From Hyphomicrobiales bacterium (lineage in GTDB: Bacteria > Pseudomonadota > Alphaproteobacteria > Rhizobiales > Rhizobiaceae), in the NCBI GenBank assembly GCA_900469445.1, contig UBXM01000045.1, positions 1 through 64,000 on the forward strand: 64,000 nt of DNA, in the 5' to 3' direction. Shown here in pieces: positions 24,958-34,173 of the stretch. The position numbers and the translations under genes were made by a program. Every line of letters begins with the position of its first letter. The first letter of the stretch is position 1. The notes beneath the pieces are model-generated. The model was not told the DNA's origin, searched no databases, and saw nothing but the letters and a program-made list of their open reading frames with translations.

Positions 24958-25085
24958 CCCCTCCCAACCCTCCCCACAAGGGGGAGGGCTTAACCCAGCC
25001 GGTCCGCCATGGCTCAATTTGAGGCGAGAGGGTGCGGCAAGCTTTCTCCCCCTTGTGGGGGAGATGGCCGGCAGGCCAGAGGGGG
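24958..25085. repeat. Palindromic intergenic repeat, copy 2
   Basis: This 128-base copy has the same ends and internal palindromes as the element at 11870. The left 39 bases are identical and the right end is near-identical, with a different middle. It lies between the acyl-CoA dehydrogenase stop and the enoyl-CoA hydratase start. It creates a false in-frame N-terminal extension for the latter. Confidence 0.87.
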
Positions 25086-25108
25086 AACTTACGGATGCAG
25101 GAGTTAAA

Positions 25109-25864
25109 GTGACCGAGCATATCATTGTTGAACGCACCGCCGCCTATCCCGGCGTTCTGGTCATCCGTTTCAACCGGCCGGAAAAGAAGAACGCCATCAC
25201 CGCTGCCATGTATCAGCGCATGACGGCAGCGCTCGAAGAAGCGAATGCCGACGACGAGGTGAAGGCCGTCGTGTTTCTCGGCACCGAAGGCTGCTTTTCC
25301 GCCGGCAACGACATGGGGGATTTCATCGGCTATGCCATGTCGGGCTCAAGCGAGCCGCCAGCCGGAGCGATCTTCATCAAGGCGCTGGCTCTGGCAGAAA
25401 AGCCGCTCGTTTCCGGCGTCGACGGTCTCGCGATCGGCATCGGTACGACGCTCAATCTGCATTGCGACCTGACTGTTGCTTCCAGCCGCAGCGTGTTCAA
25501 GACACCTTTCGTCGATCTCGCTCTGGTGCCCGAGGCGGCATCCAGCCTGCTTGCTCCCCGCGTCATCGGCCATCAGCGCGCGTTTGCGCTTCTGGCGGCA
25601 GGCGAGGGGTTTTCGGCAGACTATGCCTTGAATGCCGGATTGATCTGGAAGGTCGTCGGCCCGAACGAGGTGGAGATGGAAGCGCTGGCGCTTGCCGCCG
25701 AACTGGCCAAGAAGCCGCCTGAGGCGCTGAAGATCGCCCGCGATCTCGTCCGTGGTCCGCGCGACGAGGTTCTCGCCCGCATCGATGAAGAGCTCGTCCA
25801 TTTTTCCGCCCGGCTGAAAAGTGACGAGGCACGCGCGGCCTTCGAGGCTTTCATGCGGCGTTGA
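25109..25864 (+). CDS. Enoyl-CoA hydratase/isomerase family protein
   Basis: This 251-residue crotonase-fold enzyme probably hydrates enoyl-CoA, the step after the acyl-CoA dehydrogenase encoded just upstream. Crotonase blocks are visible: NRPEKKNAIT near the start, the oxyanion-hole segment GCFSAGNDMGDF, and VSGVDGLAIGIGTTL. The start is the GTG at 25109, with AGGAG six bases before it. An open frame upstream runs through the intergenic repeat and should not be included. The substrate is not determined. Confidence 0.9.
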   Translation: MTEHIIVERTAAYPGVLVIRFNRPEKKNAITAAMYQRMTAALEEANADDEVKAVVFLGTEGCFSAGNDMGDFIGYAMSGSSEPPAGAIFIKALALAEKPLVSGVDGLAIGIGTTLNLHCDLTVASSRSVFKTPFVDLALVPEAASSLLAPRVIGHQRAFALLAAGEGFSADYALNAGLIWKVVGPNEVEMEALALAAELAKKPPEALKIARDLVRGPRDEVLARIDEELVHFSARLKSDEARAAFEAFMRR

Positions 25865-25921
25865 GTTTCGAGGCGGTCTTGGCCTGCCGATGCGGACGAG
25901 ATCGTCGGCACCGGCAGGCCG

Positions 25922-25948
25922 GTCTGCTCGGGCGGGCAGACTTTGTTT
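25922..25948 (+). terminator. Terminator of the enoyl-CoA hydratase gene
   Basis: GTCTGC (25922-25927) pairs with GCAGAC (25936-25941), followed by TTTGTTT. A second, larger inverted repeat (25881-25889 with 25912-25920) lies just before it. It overlaps the end of the convergent peroxidase gene. Confidence 0.7.
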
Positions 25949-27548
25949 AAGGCTGCGGCTCCAATGCCTGCTCCAGAGCGGTGCCGACGGGATTGATATC
26001 ACCGACGAAGCGGATCAGATCCGCCATGGTGAAATGCCCGGCCTTGGCGCTCGGCAGTTCCGGCTTCCAGTCCGATTGCCGCCAGAGGAAGGACTCGTGG
26101 TCGCCATGCACCATGCCGAGGAAAGTCTCGGCGACGATCGTCGAGGCCATCGGGCCTAGGCGTTCGCCCTTGTGATAGTGCTCGGCCTCCTTCAGCGCAT
26201 AATACCAGAGCGGTGTTTCCTCATGCAGGCCGTGTTTCTTGGCCGCCTTGCCGTCCGGTCCGGTGGCGATCTGCGCCGGTTTGAGCGGCGTCAGACCCAT
26301 CGCTCGACAGACCGCCTGACCGGAAGGAAGCCCGATCTGAACGCCGCGTCTGAGATTGCGGAAGGCAAGGTTGAACTCCCGCACGGCAGGTGCTGGAACA
26401 CCATCTGCTCCGGGCAGGGTATGCAGCGCCGGCGTCAGCAGCGGATCGATACGGCGGCTGTGGTTCAGCGCGAAATTGCCGCCGGGCGGCGTGCCGAGAT
26501 CGAAATAGCGCCGCCAGTCGATCACCCAGTTGGACGGCAGCGTGTTCTGCGCGGATGGCGGAGGTGCCGGCGGCACCGGTGCAAGCTCCCCGGTGATAGA
26601 GCCGGATTTGCCGGTAAAGAAGAACAGCAGACCCAGCGTGCCGTTGGCGATCGAATCCGCCGTCGGATTGAACACCTGGTTATGGCTATAGGTCTGCCGC
26701 ACCATCGAATGCCCGAGCCGGTAACAGGCCGCGGCAAATTCCGCCGGCATGTAGGGCCGTTGCTTGAAGCGATAGAACCGCCGGCCCTGATGCTTGATCT
26801 TCTGGATCAGCCCCGGTTCGGTCAGCCGCTCGACGAAATCGAACAGCACGATCCACTGGTAGTGCCAGGTGACGATCCGCCGGGCTTCCTTGAATTTTGC
26901 ATCGTCGCTCAAGTCCGGCTTTTCCGCCGCCACCTTGTCGAACACCTTGTTGTGGAATTTCAGCATCAAGAGATGCATCTGCGCCACCAGCAGGTTTTCG
27001 TCATTGCGCTCGTCGAAGATCAGCGCGTGGCCGACCTGGTTGCGCGGCAGGTCGTTGGGAAGCGTCGGGACGGTGCGGCCGTTCTGCTCGCCGGACTCTG
27101 CTGCATGCCCGATCAGCATCTTGCCGAGGATCTTCGGCCTAGCGGGGTCGCGCTGGTAGAGATAGGGATGGATACCCGGCCCGTCGCCATAAACGGAATC
27201 GAGATCGAGCGCCGGCGTGCGGAAATTGACCGTCGCCATCGGATCGGCCTTCTGCTGGTCGAGCGGCGTCGTGTCGAGCGTGATGTCGTGGTCGATAAAC
27301 TGGCCGAGATAGGTGTAGCCGGCCGGAACATTCATATTGTCGCCGGCGGGCTCGGGATTACCTGCCGCGTCGAGCTTGTCCAGCATTGCTTCCGCCAGTT
27401 CCGCCAGCGCATCGTCGCTCGCAAAAAGCGGCAGAAGATTTGGAAACATCACCCCGAATTTGCCGGGATCACCTATGCCGTCGAAGGAATGCAGCGTTTC
27501 CGGCCTCATGCCGCGCACGCCATGCCCATGCATCGCTACCTCTGTCAT
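25947..27548 (-). CDS. Animal-type heme peroxidase family protein
   Basis: This 533-residue protein belongs to the peroxidase-cyclooxygenase superfamily. The distal histidine block YLGQFIDHDITLD (H87) and the proximal histidine block YRLGHSMVRQTYSHNQVF (H280) are both present, so a heme enzyme that uses peroxide is likely. There is no signal peptide, which suggests a cytoplasmic protein or a non-classical export route. A Pro/Ala-rich linker (PVPPAPPPSAQ) lies in the middle. ATG 27548 follows a GGAGGGG box. It is not in an operon. The natural substrate of bacterial members is mostly unknown. Confidence 0.88.
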   Translation of the reverse strand: MTEVAMHGHGVRGMRPETLHSFDGIGDPGKFGVMFPNLLPLFASDDALAELAEAMLDKLDAAGNPEPAGDNMNVPAGYTYLGQFIDHDITLDTTPLDQQKADPMATVNFRTPALDLDSVYGDGPGIHPYLYQRDPARPKILGKMLIGHAAESGEQNGRTVPTLPNDLPRNQVGHALIFDERNDENLLVAQMHLLMLKFHNKVFDKVAAEKPDLSDDAKFKEARRIVTWHYQWIVLFDFVERLTEPGLIQKIKHQGRRFYRFKQRPYMPAEFAAACYRLGHSMVRQTYSHNQVFNPTADSIANGTLGLLFFFTGKSGSITGELAPVPPAPPPSAQNTLPSNWVIDWRRYFDLGTPPGGNFALNHSRRIDPLLTPALHTLPGADGVPAPAVREFNLAFRNLRRGVQIGLPSGQAVCRAMGLTPLKPAQIATGPDGKAAKKHGLHEETPLWYYALKEAEHYHKGERLGPMASTIVAETFLGMVHGDHESFLWRQSDWKPELPSAKAGHFTMADLIRFVGDINPVGTALEQALEPQP

Positions 27549-27643
27549 GATTTCCCCTCCCGTCGCAGCAAAGCACGTCATATGCTTCTTCAGGCTGCGA
27601 GGCGGCGAAATATGCGCCCGAGCTAATGTTCGGTAAATTGGAG

Positions 27644-27703
27644 CGGCTTGAAACCTGCCGAAAGCGATACCGGAACGTGTATCGCTTCGGCGCCTTGAAG
27701 CCG
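27644..27703. repeat. Two-tier hairpin flanked by a 12-base direct repeat
   Basis: The inner stem pairs 27658-27670 with 27679-27690, with one bulged A. The outer stem pairs CGGCTT (27644-27649) with AAGCCG (27698-27703). The 12-mer AATTGGAGCGGC occurs on each side, at 27636 and 27714. It may end the rRNA methyltransferase operon on the minus strand, but lacks a T-run. Confidence 0.45.
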
Positions 27704-27737
27704 TGCTGGCCAGAATTGGAGCGGCAGTTGCACCAGA

Positions 27738-28982
27738 TTAGCGCGAAAGCAGCGCTACTGCCTCCACATGCGGCGACCACAGGAACTGATCGATCGGCGT
27801 CACCGACTTGATGCGATAACCGGCATCGACGAGAATCTTGAGGTCCCGCGCAAGCGTTGCCGGGTTGCAGGAAACGGCCACGACCGTCTTGATCCCGGAG
27901 CGGACAAGCTCCTTCATCTGCACTTCGGCACCGGCGCGCGGCGGGTCGAAGACGGCAGCGTCATAGACCTTCAGCTCCTGCGCCATCATCGGACGACGGA
28001 AGAGATCGCGCTTCTCGACGGTGACGGGCTTCAGCCCCTGCGTATTGCGCGCCGCAAGGTCGAGCGCCTTGAGCGGCTTGTCTTCGCCTTCCACCGCATG
28101 CACCTTGGCCTTGCGGGCGATCCTCAGCGTAAACGTGCCGGAGCCGGCGAAAAGGTCGATCACCCGCTTGGCCTTGCCGAGATGGCCCATGACCAGCTCG
28201 ACCATCGCCTCTTCCGCAGGCTTGGTCGCCTGGGTGAAGGCGCCGGGAGGCGGCGAGACGTTGACGCCGCCGAATTCGATGACAGGCTTTGTCGGTTCGA
28301 GAACGATCTCATCATTGACGGAAACCCGGGCGATACCCTTCAGCGAAAGCACCGCCTCGGTCACCGCGCGGCGCTGCTTGTCGTCGAGCTTCTTCAAACC
28401 CTCGGCGGCCAGATCAAGCCCGGACAGCGTTTCGAGGACGGTGAGCCGGAAGGTTTCCGAACCCTGCGCAAGCGATGCTGCCACGGTGCGGATAGCGGGA
28501 AGCCTCGCCACGATGCCGGGCGAGGCGATGGGACATTCCTCAATCGAGACGATGTGGTTGGTTTCCGCCCGGTTGAAGCCAAGCAGCAGTTCTTTTTCGG
28601 TCTTGCGAACCGAAAACACCGTACGGCGTCGCTCGCCCGGATGGCAGGCGATCGTCTCGCCGACGTCCGGCGTCAGTCCGCGCGCCTTCAGCGCGTCGAT
28701 GACAAGCTCGCGCTTGAAGGCATTATAGGCCGGTGCCGCCAGATGCTGCAGCGAACAGCCGCCGCAATTGTCGCCATCGGGATTGAAATGCCGGCAGACC
28801 GGTTCGATCCGGTCCGGCGAAGGATTGGAGGTCGACATGACCGTGCCGTAGTCGCCATTGCGGGCGATTGCCAATGTTTCGCCGGGCAGTGCGTAAGGCA
28901 CATAGACCGGCCCGTATTCACTTTCGGCAACGCCATGGCCCTGTGCGCCGAGCCGCTCGATGGTGACGGTAACCGTGCTCAT
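27738..28982 (-). CDS. RlmD/TrmA-type 23S rRNA (uracil-C5) methyltransferase
   Basis: This 414-residue SAM-dependent methyltransferase has an N-terminal TRAM domain (residues 1 to about 55) and an iron-sulfur cysteine cluster (CRHFNPDGDNCGGCSLQH plus a later Cys). The SAM motif is DLFAGSGTFTLRIARKA, and the catalytic cysteine is in VSCNPATLARD. It should make m5U in 23S rRNA or tRNA; which position cannot be said. Its ATG overlaps the tlyA stop (ATGA), so the two RNA methyltransferases are coupled. Confidence 0.92.
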   Translation of the reverse strand: MSTVTVTIERLGAQGHGVAESEYGPVYVPYALPGETLAIARNGDYGTVMSTSNPSPDRIEPVCRHFNPDGDNCGGCSLQHLAAPAYNAFKRELVIDALKARGLTPDVGETIACHPGERRRTVFSVRKTEKELLLGFNRAETNHIVSIEECPIASPGIVARLPAIRTVAASLAQGSETFRLTVLETLSGLDLAAEGLKKLDDKQRRAVTEAVLSLKGIARVSVNDEIVLEPTKPVIEFGGVNVSPPPGAFTQATKPAEEAMVELVMGHLGKAKRVIDLFAGSGTFTLRIARKAKVHAVEGEDKPLKALDLAARNTQGLKPVTVEKRDLFRRPMMAQELKVYDAAVFDPPRAGAEVQMKELVRSGIKTVVAVSCNPATLARDLKILVDAGYRIKSVTPIDQFLWSPHVEAVALLSR

Positions 28983-29734
28983 GATGGCTTCCTTCCGCCA
29001 AGCAGGAATTCGATATTGCCGTCGCCGCCGGCAATCGGCGAGGGGATCAGGCCGAGGCTTTCCCAGCCCATCTCGTCCTTCAGCCAGCGCTCTAGCTCGG
29101 CTGCCACATCCGGCGCCGTATCGGGCTGTTTCAGCAAGCCGCCCTTGCCGACATTCTCACGGCCCGCCTCGAATTGCGGCTTGACCAGCAACACGCAGGC
29201 GCTGCCCGGTTCGGCAAGCTCCAGCGCCGGGGGAAGCGCGAGCTTCAGCGAGATGAACGAGACGTCGGAAACGATGAAGTCGACCGGCTCGTCATCGATG
29301 TCCTCGGCGGTCATTTCGCGGGCATTGAGCCCTTCGATATTGGTGACCCGTTCATCGTCCCTCAGCCGCTCATGCATCTGGTCATGGCCGACATCGACGG
29401 CGATCACATGCTCTGCTCCACGCTCCAGCAGAACCTGGGTAAAGCCCCCGGTCGAAGCGCCGACATCAAGGCAGGTCAGGCCTTCGGGATCGAGGCCGAA
29501 ATGATCGAGCGCCGCAATCAGCTTCAGCGCCGCCCGCGAGACATAGGTGCTCGCCGGATCGTCGACGGCGATCTTCGCCTCGGCCGAAACGGTTTGCGCC
29601 GGCTTGGTCACCACCTTGCCGTCGACCTTCACCGTGCCGCGCGCAATCGCGTCGCGCGCCCGCGAGCGGCTGTCGAAAAGATTGAGCGTGACCAGCAGCT
29701 GGTCGAGACGGACGGATGAGGAATGTTGGTTCAT
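28979..29734 (-). CDS. tlyA: TlyA family rRNA 2'-O-methyltransferase / putative hemolysin
   Basis: This 251-residue protein has an N-terminal S4 RNA-binding domain (RLDQLLVTLNLFDSRSRARD) and a FtsJ-like SAM domain (CLDVGASTGGFTQVLLERGA, KPQFEAGRENVGKGG). TlyA enzymes methylate ribose in 16S and 23S rRNA; the hemolysin label is historical. ATG 29734 starts MNQHSSSVRL, and the ten upstream codons are not family sequence. In rhizobia tlyA usually follows dxs; here cytochrome b561 and YceI genes on the opposite strand lie between them. Confidence 0.92.
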   Translation of the reverse strand: MNQHSSSVRLDQLLVTLNLFDSRSRARDAIARGTVKVDGKVVTKPAQTVSAEAKIAVDDPASTYVSRAALKLIAALDHFGLDPEGLTCLDVGASTGGFTQVLLERGAEHVIAVDVGHDQMHERLRDDERVTNIEGLNAREMTAEDIDDEPVDFIVSDVSFISLKLALPPALELAEPGSACVLLVKPQFEAGRENVGKGGLLKQPDTAPDVAAELERWLKDEMGWESLGLIPSPIAGGDGNIEFLLGGRKPS

Positions 29735-29954
29735 GCGGCTCTCTTGGCGGTTTCCGTGCCGCAAGGCAAGAGTAATGGGCAGGTGGCGGGCCTGCAGACT
29801 GCGGAATTCATCCCTCCGCCGTCAGCTTGGCAACACAAATCCAGCCCGAACATCTGCAACCATTCCGCAGGTTTTGAGGCGGTGTGAGAGGTTGTGAGTT
29901 GAAGCGGCCTTCAATCGGGTGCAAGCTGTCGGGGCGGGCTTTCGGAATTGCACC

Positions 29955-30557
29955 ATGCGCCGTTATGCTGATGATCCTGCTTCATATGATTGTCTGACGA
30001 TCACGCTGCATTGGCTGGTCGCCCTGCTGATCCTCGGATTGATGGCGCTGGGCTTCGTCATGACGCGCAGTTCCATCGATCCGGCCCTGCAATTTTCGCT
30101 GTTCCAGTGGCACAAGTCATTCGGCATGCTGGCTTTGCTGCTGTCGCTGATACGCTTTGCCCATTCGCTCTTGCGCGTCCGGGTCGTGCCTGTCACGGGC
30201 ATGAGCTTTCCGGAACATCTGGCGGCGCGGGCAATGCATCACCTGCTGCTTCTTCTGGCGCTGATGGTGCCGCTTGCCGGCTGGATGATCGCTTCGGTCT
30301 CGACGCTGGAAATACCGACCTTCGCTTTTGATCTCTTCGTCGTTCCGCATCTGCCGGTCGCCAAATCCGATGCCGCGGAGGCTTGGTGGACGACGGCGCA
30401 TGCGGTGCTCGCCTATCTCGTCCTTGCGCTCGTGGCGCTCCATTCGAGCGCGGCGCTCTACCATCATTATCGGAGGCGCGACGTTGTTCTGATCCGCATG
30501 CTCGGCAGGCGCGCTATCGATGCAACAAGGGTCCGTCAGGGAGGTGACGTGTCATGA
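29955..30557 (+). CDS. Cytochrome b561 family protein
   Basis: This 200-residue inner-membrane protein has four helices and conserved histidines suited to bind two b hemes (LTITLHWLVALLI, FQWHKSFGMLAL, MHHLLLLLALMVPLAGW, ALVALHSSAALYHHY). Bacterial members oxidise quinol or reduce superoxide at the membrane. The start at ATG 29955 gives MRRYADDPASYDCLT. Its stop overlaps the ATG of the YceI-like gene (ATGA). The b561-YceI pairing is frequent and suggests work on an isoprenoid or quinone in the periplasm. Confidence 0.9.
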   Translation: MRRYADDPASYDCLTITLHWLVALLILGLMALGFVMTRSSIDPALQFSLFQWHKSFGMLALLLSLIRFAHSLLRVRVVPVTGMSFPEHLAARAMHHLLLLLALMVPLAGWMIASVSTLEIPTFAFDLFVVPHLPVAKSDAAEAWWTTAHAVLAYLVLALVALHSSAALYHHYRRRDVVLIRMLGRRAIDATRVRQGGDVS

Positions 30558-31139
30558 TCCGAGGAACCGCAATCCTGGCCGCATTCGTTTTCTGCGCACC
30601 GTTTCCGCCATTCGTCGCAGCGGCGGCAAATGTCCCGAGCCTGACGGAGGCCGCGGGGCGCTACACGATCACCAGCGCCTCCGATATCCGCTTTCACGTC
30701 GATCAGGTCGGCGGCGGCGGTATCAAGGGAGGTTTCGGCAAATTTTCCGGCAGCTTTAATCTCAAGGCTGGTGATCTCGCCCATGCGATGGTGAGTTTCG
30801 ACCTGAAACCGCAAAGCGTTAGCACCGGTCAGGCACGCGTCGATGCGTTCCTGCGTTCCACTGCTTTTCGATTCCGATCATTACGACACGATCACCTTCC
30901 GCTCAAATCGGGTCGAGCAGACCGGTCCCGACAGTGCCCGCATCAGCGGAACTCTGACTGCCAAGGGGCATAGCGCATCTGAAAGCTTCGACGTGAAGCT
31001 GACGTCCTGGAATGGCAGGTCGATCGGCTTCACCGTCAGCGGCAAAATACTGCGGTCGCATTATGCCATGGATGTCGGTACGCCGATCTACTCCAATGTC
31101 GTGCAATTCGACATGATGGTGCAAGGCGAGCGTAATTGA
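30554..31139 (+). pseudogene. YceI family periplasmic protein, broken by a frameshift
   Basis: The first frame (30554 to about 30865) encodes a signal peptide and the first half of a YceI lipocalin-like domain (GRYTITSASDIRFHVDQVGG, SVSTGQARVDAFLRS). The family sequence then continues in the next frame (LLFDSDHYDTITFRS, FTVSGKILRSHYAMDVGTPI) to 31139. The switch lies near 30860-30870 and needs one extra base or two missing bases. Joined, the product would be about 195 residues, normal for YceI proteins, which bind polyisoprenoids. Either the gene is inactivated or the sequence has an error here. It is coupled to cytochrome b561 upstream. Confidence 0.8.
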
Positions 31140-31148
31140 AGGAGCCGC

Positions 31149-33068
31149 TTAACCCGCAGCCCCTACGCCGATCATCGTCTTGCCGAGTGCGCCGAAGACC
31201 GTCTTGACGATGCCGGCGCGGTCGAGGCCTGCCTTGGCATACATCACGTCCGGGCCTGCCTGTTCCATCCAGATATCCGGGATAACCATGGAGCGGATTT
31301 TCAGCCCGTTGTCGAGCAGGCCTTCGGAGCTGAGGAATTGCAGCACATGGCTGCCGAAACCGCCGACAGCGCCTTCCTCGATGGTGATCAGCACCTCGTG
31401 GTGGCGGGCCAGCTGGCGGATCAGGTCATGGTCGAGCGGCTTGGCGAAACGGGCATCCGCAACGGTCGTCGAAAGGCCGGCCGCTTCCAGATCTTCCGCC
31501 GCAAGCAGACAGTCCTTCAGGCGCGTGCCGAAGGAGAGCAGCGCCACCTTGGAGCCTTCCTGGACGATACGGCCCTTGCCGATCTGCAGGATTTCGCCGC
31601 GTTCCGGCAGTTCGACGCCGACGCCTTCGCCGCGCGGATAACGGAACGAGATCGGACCTTCGTCATAGGCAACGGCGGTGCGCACCATGTGTTTCAGCTC
31701 AGCCTCGTCGGCGGCAGCCATCACCACCATGTTCGGCAGCGTGGCGAGGAATGTCGTGTCGAACGAGCCCGCATGGGTCGGGCCGTCGGCGCCGACGAAA
31801 CCGGCGCGGTCGATCGGGAAACGCACGGGCAGGCCCTGGATCGCCACGTCATGCACGACCTGGTCGTAACCGCGCTGCAGGAAGGTGGAATAGATGGCGC
31901 AGAATGGCTTGAAGCCTTCGGTCGCCAGACCTGCCGCAAACGTCACCGCATGTTGTTCGGCAATGCCGACATCGAAGGTGCGGGACGGATAGGCTTTGAG
32001 CATCTTGCCGAGGCCCGTGCCGTCCGGCATGGCGGCGGTAATGCCGACAATTTTGTCGTCGAAACCGGCTTCCTGCACCAGCGCGTCACCGAAGACGCTC
32101 GTATAGGACGGCGCATTCGGTTTCGCCTTGGCCTGCGCGCCGGTGATCACGTCGAACTTGTTGACGCCATGATATTTGTCGGCTGCGGCTTCCGCTGGCG
32201 GGTAACCCTTGCCCTTCTGGGTCACGACATGGATCAGCACCGGGCCATGCGCATTGTCGCGCACATTGCGCAACACCGGCAGAAGATGTTCGAACGAGTG
32301 ACCGTCGATCGGGCCGATATGGTAGAAGCCGAGTTCCTCGAACATCGTGCCGCCGGTGACGTAGCCGCGGGCATGTTCGACGGCGCGGGTGATCGCCCGA
32401 TCGACCGAGCGGCCGAGATAGCCGGTCAGCTTCTTGCCCATTTCACGCACGCCCATATAGGCGCGGCCTGATGCCAGACGCGCCAGATAGGCGCTCATCG
32501 CGCCGGTCGGCGGCGCGATCGACATGTCATTGTCGTTCAATATGACGATCAGGCGGGCATCCAGCGCACCGGCATTGTTGAGTGCCTCGAACGCCATGCC
32601 GGCCGACATCGAACCGTCGCCGATGACCGAGATGACGTTGCGCTTCTTGCCGGCAAGTTCCGCGCCGACGGCCATGCCGAGACCGGCCGAAATCGAGGTG
32701 GAGGAATGCGCGGCACCAAATGGATCGTATTCGCTTTCCGCCCGGCGGGTGAAGCCGGAAAGGCCGTCTTCCTGCCGCAGCGTGCGGATGCGGTCGCGAC
32801 GGCCGGTGAGGATCTTGTGCGGATAACACTGATGGCCGACATCGAAGATCAGCCGGTCGTCGGGCGTGTTGAAAACCTTGTGGATGGCGATCGTCAACTC
32901 GACGACGCCGAGGCCGGCACCCAGATGGCCGCCCGTCTTCGACACCGCATCGATCATCTCGTCACGCACTTCACGGGCAAGCCTTGGCAGGTCGCGATCA
33001 TCGACTTTTCTAAGATCTGCGGGAAGCTTGACGGTGTCGAGCAGCGGCGTCACGGGCAGGGAAGTCAC
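31149..33068 (-). CDS. dxs: 1-deoxy-D-xylulose-5-phosphate synthase
   Basis: This 639-residue thiamine diphosphate enzyme joins pyruvate and glyceraldehyde 3-phosphate in the first step of the MEP isoprenoid pathway. The cofactor-binding motif starts GDGSMSAG and runs to LNDNDMSI. The histidine block VFDVGHQCYPHKIL region and the transketolase-like AEQHAVTFAAGLA and DRAGFVGADGPTHAG segments are present. Length is typical. It converges with the YceI-like gene with only nine bases between stops. In many rhizobia it directly follows xseB; here a pirin gene and a toxin-antitoxin remnant intervene. Confidence 0.97.
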   Translation of the reverse strand: MTSLPVTPLLDTVKLPADLRKVDDRDLPRLAREVRDEMIDAVSKTGGHLGAGLGVVELTIAIHKVFNTPDDRLIFDVGHQCYPHKILTGRRDRIRTLRQEDGLSGFTRRAESEYDPFGAAHSSTSISAGLGMAVGAELAGKKRNVISVIGDGSMSAGMAFEALNNAGALDARLIVILNDNDMSIAPPTGAMSAYLARLASGRAYMGVREMGKKLTGYLGRSVDRAITRAVEHARGYVTGGTMFEELGFYHIGPIDGHSFEHLLPVLRNVRDNAHGPVLIHVVTQKGKGYPPAEAAADKYHGVNKFDVITGAQAKAKPNAPSYTSVFGDALVQEAGFDDKIVGITAAMPDGTGLGKMLKAYPSRTFDVGIAEQHAVTFAAGLATEGFKPFCAIYSTFLQRGYDQVVHDVAIQGLPVRFPIDRAGFVGADGPTHAGSFDTTFLATLPNMVVMAAADEAELKHMVRTAVAYDEGPISFRYPRGEGVGVELPERGEILQIGKGRIVQEGSKVALLSFGTRLKDCLLAAEDLEAAGLSTTVADARFAKPLDHDLIRQLARHHEVLITIEEGAVGGFGSHVLQFLSSEGLLDNGLKIRSMVIPDIWMEQAGPDVMYAKAGLDRAGIVKTVFGALGKTMIGVGAAG

Positions 33069-33198
33069 GGAGGCTGGCTTTCTCTTCTTGTTTTCTTTTA
33101 AAGGCGCTATGTCTCGAAAGATGAGCAGAAAACGGACTTTTTCAAGTTTTACGAAGCAAGGTTTCTAATCGATTTTAGCTGGCGGGCAAGCGGAAAGC

Positions 33199-34122
33199 CT
33201 ATGGTGAAGGCAAAGGAACGAACTCCTCTTCATCGCCCGGAACGATGTCGAAACGGCCAGTACGCCACTCTTCCTTGGCTTTTTCGATGCGTTCCTTGGA
33301 GGACGAAACGAAATTCCACCAGATATAACGCTTCGAATTGAGCGCCGCGCCGCCGAACAGCATGACGTGACAGCCAAGAGGTCCGGCCTGCAACGTGATC
33401 TCGTCACCGGCGCGGAAAACCAGTAGTTGATCCGGTGCGAATCGATCGCCTGCGATCTCCAGTTCGCCGGAAAGAATATAGAGCGCCCGTTCCTCATGCC
33501 CGGCCGAAAAGGGGAAACGTTTGCCCGGCTCGAGTTGCAGATCGACATAAAGCGTATCGGTGAAAGTCGCGACCGAAGAGCCGAGGCCTTCGAAGGCGCC
33601 GATCACCACCCGGCCTTTTGCACCGTCCCAGTCGATCATCGGCATGACCTCCTTGCCGGTATGGGCAAAGGCAGGATCGATCTCTTCCCGGTCGTCCGGC
33701 AGCGCCAGCCAGGTTTGCAGCCCGGACATAGACAAGGGATGGCCGCGCAGGTTTTCCGGCGTCCGCTCCGAATGGACGATGCCGCGCCCGGCGGTCATCA
33801 GGTTGATATCGCCGGGTCGAATGACGAGTTCGGTACCCAAACTGTCGCGATGTTTGATTTCACCGTCGAATAGATAGGTGACCGTGGAAAGCCCGATATG
33901 CGGATGCGGCTTCACATCCAGCGCCTCGTCCGGTTTCAGGATCGCCGGCCCCATGCGGTCGAAGAAGATGAATGGCCCGACCAGCCGCCGCTGCCGGCTC
34001 GGCAAGGCCCGGCGCACGGAAAACCCGCCGATATCGGAAGAACGCGGAATGATCAGGTTCTCGATCGCATCACAGGCAAAGGCGTCGCCTGCGGCAGGAT
34101 CGGTTCCGGGAAAAAACGACAT
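33199..34122 (-). CDS. Pirin family bicupin protein
   Basis: This 307-residue protein has the pirin N-terminal cupin with the metal-binding HPHIGLSTVTYLFDGE block (His, His and a later Glu) and the ERTPENLRG region, followed by a second cupin domain that holds AGHEERALYILSGELE. Bacterial pirins are iron-dependent dioxygenase-like proteins, some with quercetinase activity; others modulate metabolic enzymes. The N-terminus SFFPGTDPAAGDAFACDAIEN is usual for the YhhW-like group. It is on the same strand as dxs, 130 bases upstream. Confidence 0.88.
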   Translation of the reverse strand: MSFFPGTDPAAGDAFACDAIENLIIPRSSDIGGFSVRRALPSRQRRLVGPFIFFDRMGPAILKPDEALDVKPHPHIGLSTVTYLFDGEIKHRDSLGTELVIRPGDINLMTAGRGIVHSERTPENLRGHPLSMSGLQTWLALPDDREEIDPAFAHTGKEVMPMIDWDGAKGRVVIGAFEGLGSSVATFTDTLYVDLQLEPGKRFPFSAGHEERALYILSGELEIAGDRFAPDQLLVFRAGDEITLQAGPLGCHVMLFGGAALNSKRYIWWNFVSSSKERIEKAKEEWRTGRFDIVPGDEEEFVPLPSP

Positions 34123-34173
34123 GGAGCCTCGCTAGAGCACTTCCTGATCTTCCGGATATTGCGCCAGGAAGGC

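Noticed and set aside
25019..25108. Upstream extension of the enoyl-CoA hydratase
   Set aside because: The added codons are the intergenic repeat; GTG 25109 has the ribosome-binding site and begins the family sequence.
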